Part shown: positions 31,464-38,933 of the stretch, in pieces
How positions within the stretch are numbered: the stretch's first letter is position 1
Layout of the letters: each line of letters starts with the position of its first letter
NCBI GenBank assembly: GCA_036263655.1
Contig: DATAGP010000056.1
Span: 1-64,000, forward strand
Length of the DNA stretch: 64,000 nt
Source of the DNA: Schlegelella_A sp036263655
Lineage (GTDB): Bacteria > Pseudomonadota > Gammaproteobacteria > Burkholderiales > Burkholderiaceae_C
Direction of reading: 5' to 3'
The notes under the pieces: model-generated
Told to the model about the DNA's origin: nothing
Databases searched by the model: none
Seen by the model: only the letters and a program-made list of their open reading frames with translations
Position numbers and translations under genes: made by a program

Positions 31464-32353
31464 GCGGACGCGCCGCCGTCCCGCCGCGCGCACTGGTCCT
31501 GCTCGCGATCCTGACGCTGGTCTGGGGCACCAACTGGCCGCTGTTCCAGTACGCGGTGCGCGAGGTCTCGGTCTGGACCTTCCGCGCCGTGGCGGTGCTG
31601 CTCGCCGGGCTGACCCTGCTCGCCGTGGCCAGGGCACGCGGGCAGTCGCTGTCGATCCCGCGCCGGCACTGGCCGACGATCTGCCTCGCGAGCTTCGCCT
31701 ACCTGGTGGGTCTGGAACATCGCCAGCACGTATGCGGCGGTCCTCATCCCGTCGGGCCAGGCGGCCGTGCTCGGCTTCACCATGCCGCTGTGGGCGGCGC
31801 TGCTCGCGTGGGCCTTCCTCGGCGAGCGCATGACGCGCCGCCTGCTCCTCGCCGTGCTGCTCGGCGGTGCCGCGGTCGGGCTGCTCATGTGGCCCGGCCT
31901 GGCGGCCTATGCGGAGGCGCCGGCCGGCTTCGCCCTCGGCCTCCTCGCCGGTTTCAGCTGGGCCGTCGGCACGCTGATCCTCAAGCGCAGCGGGGTCGAC
32001 GTGCCGGCGACCGTGCTCACCGGCTGGCAGCTCCTGATCACCGCCGTCCCACCGGCATCGGCGCGCTGGTGCTCGGCGACGGGCAGTGGTTCGTGCCGAG
32101 CTGGCAGTCGGTGCTCGTCATCGGCTACATCGCCCTGGTGCCGATGTCGATCGGCAACGTCTGCTGGTTCGCGATCGTCGGCATGCTGCCGACCAACGTC
32201 GCCGGCCTGTCCTCGATCCTGGTGCCGATCGTCGCCATGCTCTCGGGCGCCGTGGTCCACGGCGAGCCGCTCGGGGTCCTGCAATGGCTGGCGATGGCCT
32301 GCTGCGCCGCGGCATTGTCGCTGGCGCTGCTGAAGCCCGCCGCCGCGACTTAG
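31460..32353 (+). pseudogene. EamA/DMT transporter with two compensating frameshifts
   Basis: Homology to EamA transporters runs across the whole interval but changes frame twice. From the GTG at 31460 (overlapping the previous stop) one frame reads LVLLAILTLVWGTNWPLFQY to YLV. Near 31708-31710 an extra base (GGTGGGTCTGG) shifts it, and a second frame continues WNIASTYAAVLIPSGQAAVLG to LLITAV. Near 32048-32050 a missing base (GTCCCACC for an expected GTCCCCACC) returns to the first frame, TGIGALVLGDGQWF to the stop at 32353. Removing one G and adding one C restores a protein of normal length, about 297 residues. Either a decayed gene or two assembly errors in short homopolymers. Confidence 0.8.
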
Positions 32354-32361
32354 GAGCGGGC

Positions 32362-33021
32362 ATGCAGTGCGACCCCGCCCTGAAGGAGCTCGTCACGCGC
32401 CAGCTGCGCGGCTTCGATCTCCTGCACGCCGATCCGGGTCTGCATCGCGTCGCCGCGGTGGCGGTCGCGGTCGCCGAAGAAGGCGACGGCGCGCACCTCG
32501 ACGGCATCGCCGAGCCGCTCGGCTGGAGCACCGAAGCGGCGCTCATCCTCACCCGCCGCGCCTCGGCACTGCGCAACCACCCGGGGCAATGGGCGCTGCC
32601 GGGCGGCCGCGTCGACGCCGGCGAGACCGCGGAGCAGGCAGCGCTGCGCGAGCTGGCCGAGGAGGTCGGACTCGAGCTCGACGCTAGCTCGGTGCTGGGC
32701 CGGCTCGACGATTTCGTCACGCGTTCGGGCTTCGTCATCACGCCGGTCGTGGTCTGGGCCGGCGCGGCGCACACGCTGCAGGCGAACCCCGCCGAGGTCG
32801 AGAGCATCCACCGCATCCCGATCCGCGAGTTCATGCGCACCGATGCGCCCTGGCTCGACCACGAGGACGGCAGCGAGCAGCCGGTCCTGCGCATGCCCGT
32901 GGGCCGGACCTGGATCGCAGCGCCCACGGCGGCCGTGCTGTACCAGTTCCGCGAGCTCTGCATCGCCGGCCGGCCGACGCGGGTGGCCCACTTCGAGCAG
33001 CCGCTGTTCGCGCGTCGCTGA
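32362..33021 (+). CDS. Nudix hydrolase (CoA pyrophosphatase-like)
   Basis: A 219-residue pyrophosphohydrolase of nucleoside-diphosphate-linked compounds. The Nudix box is complete: residues starting GRVDAGETAEQAALRELAEE, then VGLEL, fitting GX5EX7REUXEEXGU. HPGQWALPGG just before it is typical of the NudL/CoA-diphosphatase group, as is the preceding ALILTRRAS strand. GGAG lies 7-8 bases before the ATG at 32362. It follows the broken transporter by 8 bp. Precise substrate unknown. Confidence 0.88.
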   Translation: MQCDPALKELVTRQLRGFDLLHADPGLHRVAAVAVAVAEEGDGAHLDGIAEPLGWSTEAALILTRRASALRNHPGQWALPGGRVDAGETAEQAALRELAEEVGLELDASSVLGRLDDFVTRSGFVITPVVVWAGAAHTLQANPAEVESIHRIPIREFMRTDAPWLDHEDGSEQPVLRMPVGRTWIAAPTAAVLYQFRELCIAGRPTRVAHFEQPLFARR

Positions 33022-33040
33022 CGACCGGCGCGAGACGACC

Positions 33041-33862
33041 TCAGCGGCCGGACAGGCCCCAGGCGACCAGGGTCGCGAACAGCGCCGCGTACAGCAGCAT
33101 CGAGACCCACACTGTGGCTTTCGCATGACGCGTGCGGCGGGCGGCGACGAAGCCGATCAGGGGCAGCAGCTGCTCGGCGTGGATGCCGACGAAGTGCGCT
33201 GGGCGCAGGTCGCCGCCGGCGAGCGACCAGCCGAGGACCGGCAGCGCCGCGCCGCCGCTCGGCGGCTGCACTCCGCCCAGCAGGCCGCCCGCGCCGGCGC
33301 CGAAGACGAAGGTGAGCGTCAGCCCGGCGAGGACGGCCAGCCGGTAGGCGCTCGGAAGCGCGGCATCGGGGTGCCGGTAGAGCTGCCACGCCAGCATCGG
33401 CTGCGTCGCCGTCAAGGCGACCGCGCCGATGCCCATGAGCGTGTACATCGTCGCGTGGAACGGGTCGGCGACGTGATAGTGCGAGCCCTGGCCGAGCCCG
33501 GCCTGCAGCGTGATGTAGGCGAGCTCGAAGCTGCCGGCACCGATCAGGAGCCAGGCGATCCGCCGCACCGCATCGCTGCGGCGCTGCGCGGCCGGCAGGT
33601 GGCCGATGAACCAGGCCGTCGTCAGCGCCAGCACGGCGATCGAGAACGCGAACTTCATTGGCTTGATCCAGACGTTGGCGCCGCGCAGCACGCGATCGTC
33701 GATGCCCCAGGCGACGGCCATCGGCAGCAACGCGAGCAGCAGCAGCGCGGCGTAGACGGCGAGCCGGCGCTCGCGCGCGAGCAGCTCGCGGGCGAGTGCC
33801 CGTGGGCGAGCGAGCCACGGCGTGCGCTGAGCGTCGAGTGGCGAGAAGGTGAGCGCGGTCAT
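33041..33862 (-). CDS. Uncharacterised multi-pass membrane protein
   Basis: A 273-residue protein with about seven hydrophobic helices and no enzyme motif I recognise. Distinct features: IKPMKFAFSIAVLALTTAW, with a Lys-Pro-Met-Lys between helices; GQGSHYHVADPFHATMYTLMG, a His-rich loop; and PAHFVGIHAEQLLPLIGF, another pair of His. The conserved histidines next to helices suggest metal or haem binding, but that is a guess. It is the second gene of a pair transcribed away from the TetR regulator and likely under its control. Confidence 0.75.
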   Translation of the reverse strand: MTALTFSPLDAQRTPWLARPRALARELLARERRLAVYAALLLLALLPMAVAWGIDDRVLRGANVWIKPMKFAFSIAVLALTTAWFIGHLPAAQRRSDAVRRIAWLLIGAGSFELAYITLQAGLGQGSHYHVADPFHATMYTLMGIGAVALTATQPMLAWQLYRHPDAALPSAYRLAVLAGLTLTFVFGAGAGGLLGGVQPPSGGAALPVLGWSLAGGDLRPAHFVGIHAEQLLPLIGFVAARRTRHAKATVWVSMLLYAALFATLVAWGLSGR

Positions 33863-33900
33863 CAAGGGTCTCCTCGGGCGTTCGGGACGAAACGAATCGG

Positions 33901-34365
33901 TCAGGCGGGCACCGCATTCGCCGCGCTCCGCCTGCTCGCCGCGAACCGCAGCAGCGCGAAGGCGAGCAGCCCGGCCGGGCCGAACAGGAAGGTCAGAGCA
34001 AGCACCGGCAGCACGAGGAGGCGCGGCAAACCGAGGGCGTCGGCCTGCTCCGCGACCCATGCGCCGACGAAGAGGTCGAAGGCCAGGTAGTGCAGCCAGC
34101 CGGCGACCAGAAGGCCCGGCACCGACAGCAGTCGCTGCACCGCGGCCAGGGAGTCGAAGCCGCCGCCGCCCATGCCATGGCTGGCGAAGAGCAGCACGTA
34201 CACCAAGGCGAAGGCGAGCGGGGCGGCGCGACCCGCAAGCCGGCGCAGGGTCGGTGCCGCGCGCGCGCTCCACAGCGATGCCGCCAGGGCGATCCAGGCG
34301 ACGAGGGCGACGGCGTTGGCAATGCGGAAGACGAGATCGGGCGGCAGGAGCGTGGATGCGGTCAC
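33901..34365 (-). CDS. ABA4-like / DUF4281 family membrane protein
   Basis: A 154-residue protein with four hydrophobic helices (VFRIANAVALVAWIALAASLW; PLAFALVYVLLFAS; LLVAGWLHYLAFDLFVGAWV; LLVLPVLALTFLFGPAGLLAF). The HYLAFDLFVGAW stretch and GPAGLL ending are typical of ABA4-like proteins, named after a plant neoxanthin-synthesis factor; the bacterial role is unknown. The start is GTG at 34365, with GAGGA about 8 bases upstream. It is the first gene after a promoter (TTGACA-17-TATCGT) that overlaps the TetR dyad, and a second membrane-protein gene follows 38 bp downstream. Confidence 0.8.
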   Translation of the reverse strand: MTASTLLPPDLVFRIANAVALVAWIALAASLWSARAAPTLRRLAGRAAPLAFALVYVLLFASHGMGGGGFDSLAAVQRLLSVPGLLVAGWLHYLAFDLFVGAWVAEQADALGLPRLLVLPVLALTFLFGPAGLLAFALLRFAASRRSAANAVPA

Positions 34366-34410
34366 GATGGGGTCCTCGGTGTGGATGAGTCGAGCAGCGC
34401 GGCTCAACTA

Positions 34411-34453
34411 GACACTGTTCAGATAGACGATACGGTATGATTTGAACAGTGTC
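34411..34453. promoter_or_regulatory. Inverted-repeat operator for the TetR regulator, over divergent promoters
   Basis: Perfect 11-bp arms, GACACTGTTCA (34411-34421) and TGAACAGTGTC (34443-34453), separated by 21 bp; outside them the symmetry extends 3 bp more with one mismatch. The minus-strand promoter TTGACA (34450-34455)-17-TATCGT (34427-34432) and a plus-strand TATGAT (34436-34441) lie within it. The right arm overlaps the GTG start codon at 34449. Confidence 0.75.
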
Positions 34454-35144
34454 AAGTTCAAAGCCCCGCATGACCCCCTCGGCTCGGCGCGCCGCGCCGT
34501 CGCCGCCGCGAGACGGCTACCACCACGGTGCGCTGCGCGAGGCCTTGATCGAGGCCGCCGAGTCGGTGCTCGCCGAACGCGGACTGCAGGGGTTTTCGCT
34601 GCGCGAGGTCGCCCGTCGCTCGGGCGTCTCGCCGGCGGCGCCGGCGCACCATTTCGGCGACGCCGACGGGCTGCTGCGCGCGGTCGCGACCCTGGCCTTC
34701 GACGGCCTGACGGCCGCGCTCGAAGCGGGTAACGCGCGCGGCGGCGGCGACCCGGTCGCCCGCCTGCGCGAGCAGGGCGTCGGCTACGTCGGCTTCGCCC
34801 TGCGCTACCCGGGCCGCTTCGGCCTGATGTTCCGCACCGGCCTGACGCGGGACGACGCCCTCGAGCGAAGTGCCCACGCTGCCTTCATGGCTCTCGAGCA
34901 AGGCGTTCGCGACCTGTTCGCCGTGCCGGCGGGCGTGCCGCTGGCGCCGATGCAGCGGAGCGCGCTCATGTCGATCTGGTCGGTCGTGCACGGCTTCGCG
35001 CACCTGACGCTCGCCGGGCAGCTGGCGCACGTGGCACCGCCCGGAGGCCGCGACGCGATGCTGCGCGGCGTGCTGGCGCCGATGCTCGAGCTGCAGCTGA
35101 ACGCGCTCGCGCGCGCATCGGCACCGGTCAGGCGGCGGCCTTGA
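34449..35144 (+). CDS. TetR-family transcriptional regulator
   Basis: A 231-residue repressor-type protein. The N-terminal helix-turn-helix is clear: HHGALREALIEAAESVLAERG, then LREVARRSGVSPAAPAHHFGD (about residues 24-70). The C-terminal ligand domain is of the TetR_C_33/WHG type (YVGFALRYPGRFGLMFR, SIWSVVHGFAHLTLAGQ), seen in regulators that sense fatty-acyl or hydrophobic ligands. The GTG at 34449 is within its own operator; an ATG at 34470 would give a 224-residue protein with a 20-nt leader and is a real alternative. It overlaps the convergent exonuclease gene by 17 bp. Confidence 0.88.
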   Translation: MSSSKPRMTPSARRAAPSPPRDGYHHGALREALIEAAESVLAERGLQGFSLREVARRSGVSPAAPAHHFGDADGLLRAVATLAFDGLTAALEAGNARGGGDPVARLREQGVGYVGFALRYPGRFGLMFRTGLTRDDALERSAHAAFMALEQGVRDLFAVPAGVPLAPMQRSALMSIWSVVHGFAHLTLAGQLAHVAPPGGRDAMLRGVLAPMLELQLNALARASAPVRRRP

Positions 35145-35949
35145 GGCAGCGTTCGAGCAGGCGCGGCGCGTTCATCCGTTCGGCCCAGGCAGCGAAGGCC
35201 TTTGTCGGCCCGCGCCACGCCAGCGCGTCGGCGTCGTCGAACAGCGCCGCGTCGCTGCGCAGCGTGGCGAGCTGCTTGAACAGCAGCGCCTCGCCGCGCC
35301 GCTCGCCGAGCACCGATGCGGGGAAGGCTTCGATCGGGCCGTAGTGGTTGAGCAGGCGGGCCGCACCCACGGGGCCGATGCCGGGAACGCCCGGGTAGCC
35401 GTCGGCAACGTCTCCGACCAGCGCCAGGTAGTCGGGGATGAGCGCCGGCACGACGCCGAACTTCTCGCGCACGCCGGTCGCGTCGCGAATCTGCCTGGCG
35501 CGGCGATCGACCTGCACGACGCGATCGTCGCGCACGCACTGGGCCAGGTCCTTGTCCGGCGTCCAGATGCACACCTTGTCGACCCGCGCATCGTCGGCGG
35601 CGATGCGCGCCGCGGCGGCCAGCGCATCGTCCGCCTCCAGCTCGACCATCGGCCAGACGACGACGCCCATCGCCTGCAGCGCCTCCTCGAGCGGGTGGAA
35701 CTGGGCGAGCAGCGCCGGCTCGATCCCTGCGGCCGTCTTGTAGCCGGGCCACAGGCCGTTGCGGAACGACTCGACGACGTGGTCGGTCGCCACGCCGACG
35801 TGGCGCTCGCCGCGCTCGAGGATCTCGAGCACCGACTGGAGCACGCCGGCGACGGCGCCGAGCGGCCGGTCGCGGCCCTTGGTGAAGCGGCGCAGGCCGA
35901 AGAAGTGGCGGAACAGCTCGTAGGTGCCGTCGACCAGGTGGACGATCAT
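35128..35949 (-). CDS. 5'-3' exonuclease / flap endonuclease-like protein
   Basis: A 273-residue stand-alone FEN/T5-exonuclease-type nuclease, equivalent to the N-terminal domain of DNA polymerase I. Acidic residues for two metals appear in order: HLVDGTYELFR (Asp7), MVELEADDALAA (two Asp), WTPDKDLAQ, and PDYLALVGDVADGYPGVPGIGP, which joins the GD-x-x-D metal motif to the helix-hairpin-helix. GAARLLNHYG completes the HhH. The ATG is at 35947-35949. It follows the SGNH hydrolase gene by 58 bp on the minus strand. It probably acts in RNA-primer or flap removal. Confidence 0.88.
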   Translation of the reverse strand: MIVHLVDGTYELFRHFFGLRRFTKGRDRPLGAVAGVLQSVLEILERGERHVGVATDHVVESFRNGLWPGYKTAAGIEPALLAQFHPLEEALQAMGVVVWPMVELEADDALAAAARIAADDARVDKVCIWTPDKDLAQCVRDDRVVQVDRRARQIRDATGVREKFGVVPALIPDYLALVGDVADGYPGVPGIGPVGAARLLNHYGPIEAFPASVLGERRGEALLFKQLATLRSDAALFDDADALAWRGPTKAFAAWAERMNAPRLLERCLKAAA

Positions 35950-36007
35950 GGGGGCGCCTGCGGAGGCGCTGCGGAGGCGGCGATGTCGGCAGCGCTCGCC
36001 GCGGCCG

Positions 36008-36763
36008 TCACGTCGCCGCGGTGTCCAGCACCCGCAGCAGGCGCCGCACGGCGGTGTAGCCGTAGCGGTAGGTGTCGCTGCTGGGGTGGAGGCGATCGAC
36101 GGCGAAGTGCACCGGACGGCGATCGGCGAAGCGCGACGCGTGCTCGCCGGCCGAGAAGTCGACGAAGGTGGCGCCTTCCTGCGCCGCCGCGCAGGCCGCG
36201 AAGGCGGCGGCGGCGCGGCGAGTGCGCCGTCGCAGCAGCCACGACAGCGGCGGCGGGAAGAGCGGCACATGGCCGACGTCGGGCGGCCCGAGCCAGACCG
36301 TCTGGCCCGCGATCGCCGCCAGCTCGGCGAGCAGCAGCCGGCCGTCGGCGAGGAGCTGCGCCGGCGGCGTCGCCCGGATCACGTCGTTGCCGCCGACGTG
36401 CAGGAGCGCCAGGTCGAAGCGAAGCTCGCGCTCGCGGCAGCCCCGCGCCTGCGCCAGCGCGTCGGCGACACGGGCGCCGGAGCGGCTGACGTTGACGATG
36501 TCGGCATCCGCCACCTCCGCCGCCAGCAGCCCGGCGATCGACTCCTCGGGGCGGCTGGCACCGATGCCGACGCCGGTGCTGTCGCCGAGGACGAGGATGC
36601 GCGTTCGCGCCGACGACAGGCGCCGCTCGTAGGCGCGGCCGTGCGCGGCGAGCGAGCGGGCGAGCGCCACTTCGCGCCGCAGCTGCAGCAGGCGCAGCGC
36701 CGCGCCGGACGTCAGCGCGACCGGGACGAGATAGGCCAGGCAGCGGGCCCATGGCAGGTTCAT
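36008..36763 (-). CDS. SGNH/GDSL-family hydrolase
   Basis: A 251-residue esterase-type protein, probably periplasmic and membrane-anchored through an N-terminal hydrophobic segment (ARCLAYLVPVALTSGAALRLL). SGNH blocks: ILVLGDSTGVGIGA with the nucleophile Ser in GDS, NVSRSGARVADAL with the oxyanion Gly, LLHVGGNDVIRAT with the Asn of GxND, and VDRLHPSSDTY with the DxxH dyad. Substrate could be a lipid or acylated sugar. I start at ATG 36761-36763; an 11-residue extension is possible. It lies in a leftward string with the cyclase-family gene and the exonuclease. Confidence 0.87.
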   Translation of the reverse strand: MNLPWARCLAYLVPVALTSGAALRLLQLRREVALARSLAAHGRAYERRLSSARTRILVLGDSTGVGIGASRPEESIAGLLAAEVADADIVNVSRSGARVADALAQARGCRERELRFDLALLHVGGNDVIRATPPAQLLADGRLLLAELAAIAGQTVWLGPPDVGHVPLFPPPLSWLLRRRTRRAAAAFAACAAAQEGATFVDFSAGEHASRFADRRPVHFAVDRLHPSSDTYRYGYTAVRRLLRVLDTAAT

Positions 36764-36852
36764 GCGTGCAGCGTCGCGCGATGGCGCGCTCGCCACTATC
36801 CCGTGATCGCGTGCTCGTGGTCAGGCGGCAACGCGGCTGCGACCGACGGCGC

Positions 36853-37956
36853 TCAGCGCCGGCCCGGGATGCCGATCGCCACCGGCCGCACGACCGCGCC
36901 GGCGGCGCCCTTGTCGCGCGACGGCAGCACCATCGCGCACGACGTCCAGACGCGGTCGCGCGCCATCGCCGCGAGGTTCAGGTTCTCGAGGTGATGGATG
37001 CCGAACACCGACAGCATGTAGTGGTGGATCGAGAACGGCAGCCCCGGCTCGGTCCCTTTCGCGGGCGGCGCCTTGCCTTGCAGCATGCCCTCGGGCACGG
37101 CGTCGACGAAGGGCGTGTCGAGCCCGACGGCGACGATGCGCCGGCTCGAGAGCAGCTTGGCGGCGTCGACGGCGAGGCCTGGCGCCGACGTGTAGTAGCG
37201 GGCGCCCGCGTCGCCCTCCTTCCAGTGCTCGCTCCAGCCGGTGTAGATCCACACCATGTCCCCCGGCAGGATGCCGCGCTTGGACAGGCCCTGCGCCTTC
37301 AGCATCGCCTGGATGTCGGCAGCGGTGACGAGCTGGCCGTCGGCCATCGGCGTGCCCTTGCCGACGTGGGCCCGGGCGTCGAGCAGCACCGCCGTGGTCA
37401 CGAGCGGCGGCATCTTCTCGATGCCGAGCTTGAGCAGCGGCGAATCGGGACTGGGCTTCACGTCCTGCTGCTTGAAGCCGCCGTAGTAGCTGGCGCCGTC
37501 GGCCGAGAACGTCGCCTTCGGATCCCACGGCGCGGCGAGCGACCCGAAGTGGCCGAGCGCATCGATCTGCGTGCCCTGCTGCTGCGGCTCGGCGCCGGCG
37601 TCGAACGCCTCGCTGTTGAAGGCGTGCGCCGAGAACGGCACGCCGGCCGTGGGCTTGGGCTTGCTCGGCGACGGGTTCGCGAACGGCGACTTGGGCATCG
37701 CGTTCGAGCGCTCGAACGAGGCCTCGTAGGTGCGCGCTCCGCGCTGCGACAGGTGCCAGCCGCAGCGGAGCGTCGTCGCCTCGCCGAGGGTGTTGGCCAT
37801 GCCGCGCTCGTCGCCCGCGGGCCAGGGCGGTGCCGGCGACCGGGCCGCCAAGGCGGTGAGCGACGCAGGTTCGGCTCCCGCCGCGACGAGCGGCGCGCAC
37901 GCGGCCAGGCCCGCGCTCGCCGCGAGCGCCAGGGTCTGCAGGGGTGAACCAGTCAT
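36853..37956 (-). CDS. Secreted cyclase-family protein (kynurenine-formamidase-like fold)
   Basis: A 367-residue exported protein with signal peptide (LAASAGLAACAPLVAAGA, cleavage near residue 28). The Pfam cyclase fold normally carries HxGTHxDxxxH. Here it reads QQGTQIDALGH, keeping Asp and the last His but with Gln in place of two metal-binding His. Such TQxD variants occur in a branch of the family whose reaction is not known. LGDMVWIYTGW-like and VGLDTPFVD segments are also conserved. A strong Shine-Dalgarno (GAGGAGG) is 5 bases before the ATG. It follows an amidohydrolase gene by 34 bp. Confidence 0.82.
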   Translation of the reverse strand: MTGSPLQTLALAASAGLAACAPLVAAGAEPASLTALAARSPAPPWPAGDERGMANTLGEATTLRCGWHLSQRGARTYEASFERSNAMPKSPFANPSPSKPKPTAGVPFSAHAFNSEAFDAGAEPQQQGTQIDALGHFGSLAAPWDPKATFSADGASYYGGFKQQDVKPSPDSPLLKLGIEKMPPLVTTAVLLDARAHVGKGTPMADGQLVTAADIQAMLKAQGLSKRGILPGDMVWIYTGWSEHWKEGDAGARYYTSAPGLAVDAAKLLSSRRIVAVGLDTPFVDAVPEGMLQGKAPPAKGTEPGLPFSIHHYMLSVFGIHHLENLNLAAMARDRVWTSCAMVLPSRDKGAAGAVVRPVAIGIPGRR

Positions 37957-37990
37957 CGGTGCCTCCTCGAGGGGTGTGTTCCGGGCGATC

Positions 37991-38923
37991 TCAGGGCGCC
38001 GGCAGGCCGAACAGCGCCGCGCCGTTGTCCCAGCCGATGCGCCGGGCGACCGGCGCCGGTAGGTCGCCGAGCCAGCGCCGCGCCTGCTGCATCAGCGCCT
38101 CGTAGTCGTCCCATCGGCCGTTGATCCACGTGTCGGAGCCGACCAGGAAGCGATCCGGCATCTCCACCATGAGCGTCTTCCACGGGGCGCTGAGCCGGCC
38201 TTCGCCTTCGGTGAGTCCGGGCCGGTAGGACAGCTCGCCGAGCAGCGTCGGGTGCCGCTGCAGCAGCGAGCGCACGCGCTCGACGGGTGCGCCGCCGATG
38301 CCGGTGTGGGCCCAGATCAGCCGGGCCCGGGGCGCATGCGCGAACAGCTTCTCGACCGCGACGTCGTCGACGTGGGCGAGCACGACCAGGTCGCGCTCCT
38401 GCGCCAGCTGCATGAGGCGCCGGGCCGTCGCGCCGTCCGCGTGGGCGCTGTCGTAGAGGTGGAACTCGCCGAGGCCGCGATAGGGCCCCGCCTCCGTGCC
38501 GGCGGCGAGCTCGCGCAGGACCATCTCGACGATGCTCGGGTCGGCGTGCCAGCCGCTGTAGTCGGCGCGATTGCGGTACAGGCGCACGAAGGGGACGACG
38601 ACCACGCCGGTGCGCCGGGTCGCCTCGCGCGCAGCGGCGAGCGCCTTCGTGCCGTCGTTCGGCCGGCTGTTGGCGATGACGGCGCGCACGCCGCTTCGCT
38701 GCACGCGGCCGAGCACGTCGGCGATGGGATAGGGCGCCAGCGCCTCGTCGTTGTAGTGGAGGTGGGCGTCGAACAGCGGTCCGGCGTAAGCGGCGGCGGC
38801 GCGTCCGTCGACGGGCTGCGCCTGCGCGACGGCCGTGCCGAAAGCCACCGCGGCGGCAAGCAGCCAGCCGTGGACGACACGCTGCAGGTGGCGGGAGCGG
38901 GTGCGGGTCCGGACAGGTGTCAT
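37991..38923 (-). CDS. Secreted amidohydrolase (TIM-barrel, amidohydrolase_2 type)
   Basis: A 310-residue exported metal-dependent hydrolase. The signal peptide (HGWLLAAAVAFGTAVAQAQ) follows a basic start. Mature landmarks: PLFDAHLHYNDE with the HxH metal pair, LVVLAHVDD, RLIWAHTGIGG with the later His, and RFLVGSDTWIN with the metal/base Asp. This pattern fits decarboxylase- or lactonase-like amidohydrolases. ATG at 38921-38923; a 15-residue longer start is possible but unlikely since it displaces the signal. Gene sits between the AidB-like dehydrogenase and the cyclase-family gene. Confidence 0.85.
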   Translation of the reverse strand: MTPVRTRTRSRHLQRVVHGWLLAAAVAFGTAVAQAQPVDGRAAAAYAGPLFDAHLHYNDEALAPYPIADVLGRVQRSGVRAVIANSRPNDGTKALAAAREATRRTGVVVVPFVRLYRNRADYSGWHADPSIVEMVLRELAAGTEAGPYRGLGEFHLYDSAHADGATARRLMQLAQERDLVVLAHVDDVAVEKLFAHAPRARLIWAHTGIGGAPVERVRSLLQRHPTLLGELSYRPGLTEGEGRLSAPWKTLMVEMPDRFLVGSDTWINGRWDDYEALMQQARRWLGDLPAPVARRIGWDNGAALFGLPAP

Positions 38924-38933
38924 GGGCAAGTGG

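Noticed and set aside
28476..31637. 1053-codon open frame antisense to the FAD dehydrogenase
   Set aside because: Same GC artefact; the plus strand encodes an unmistakable FAD/GcvT protein.
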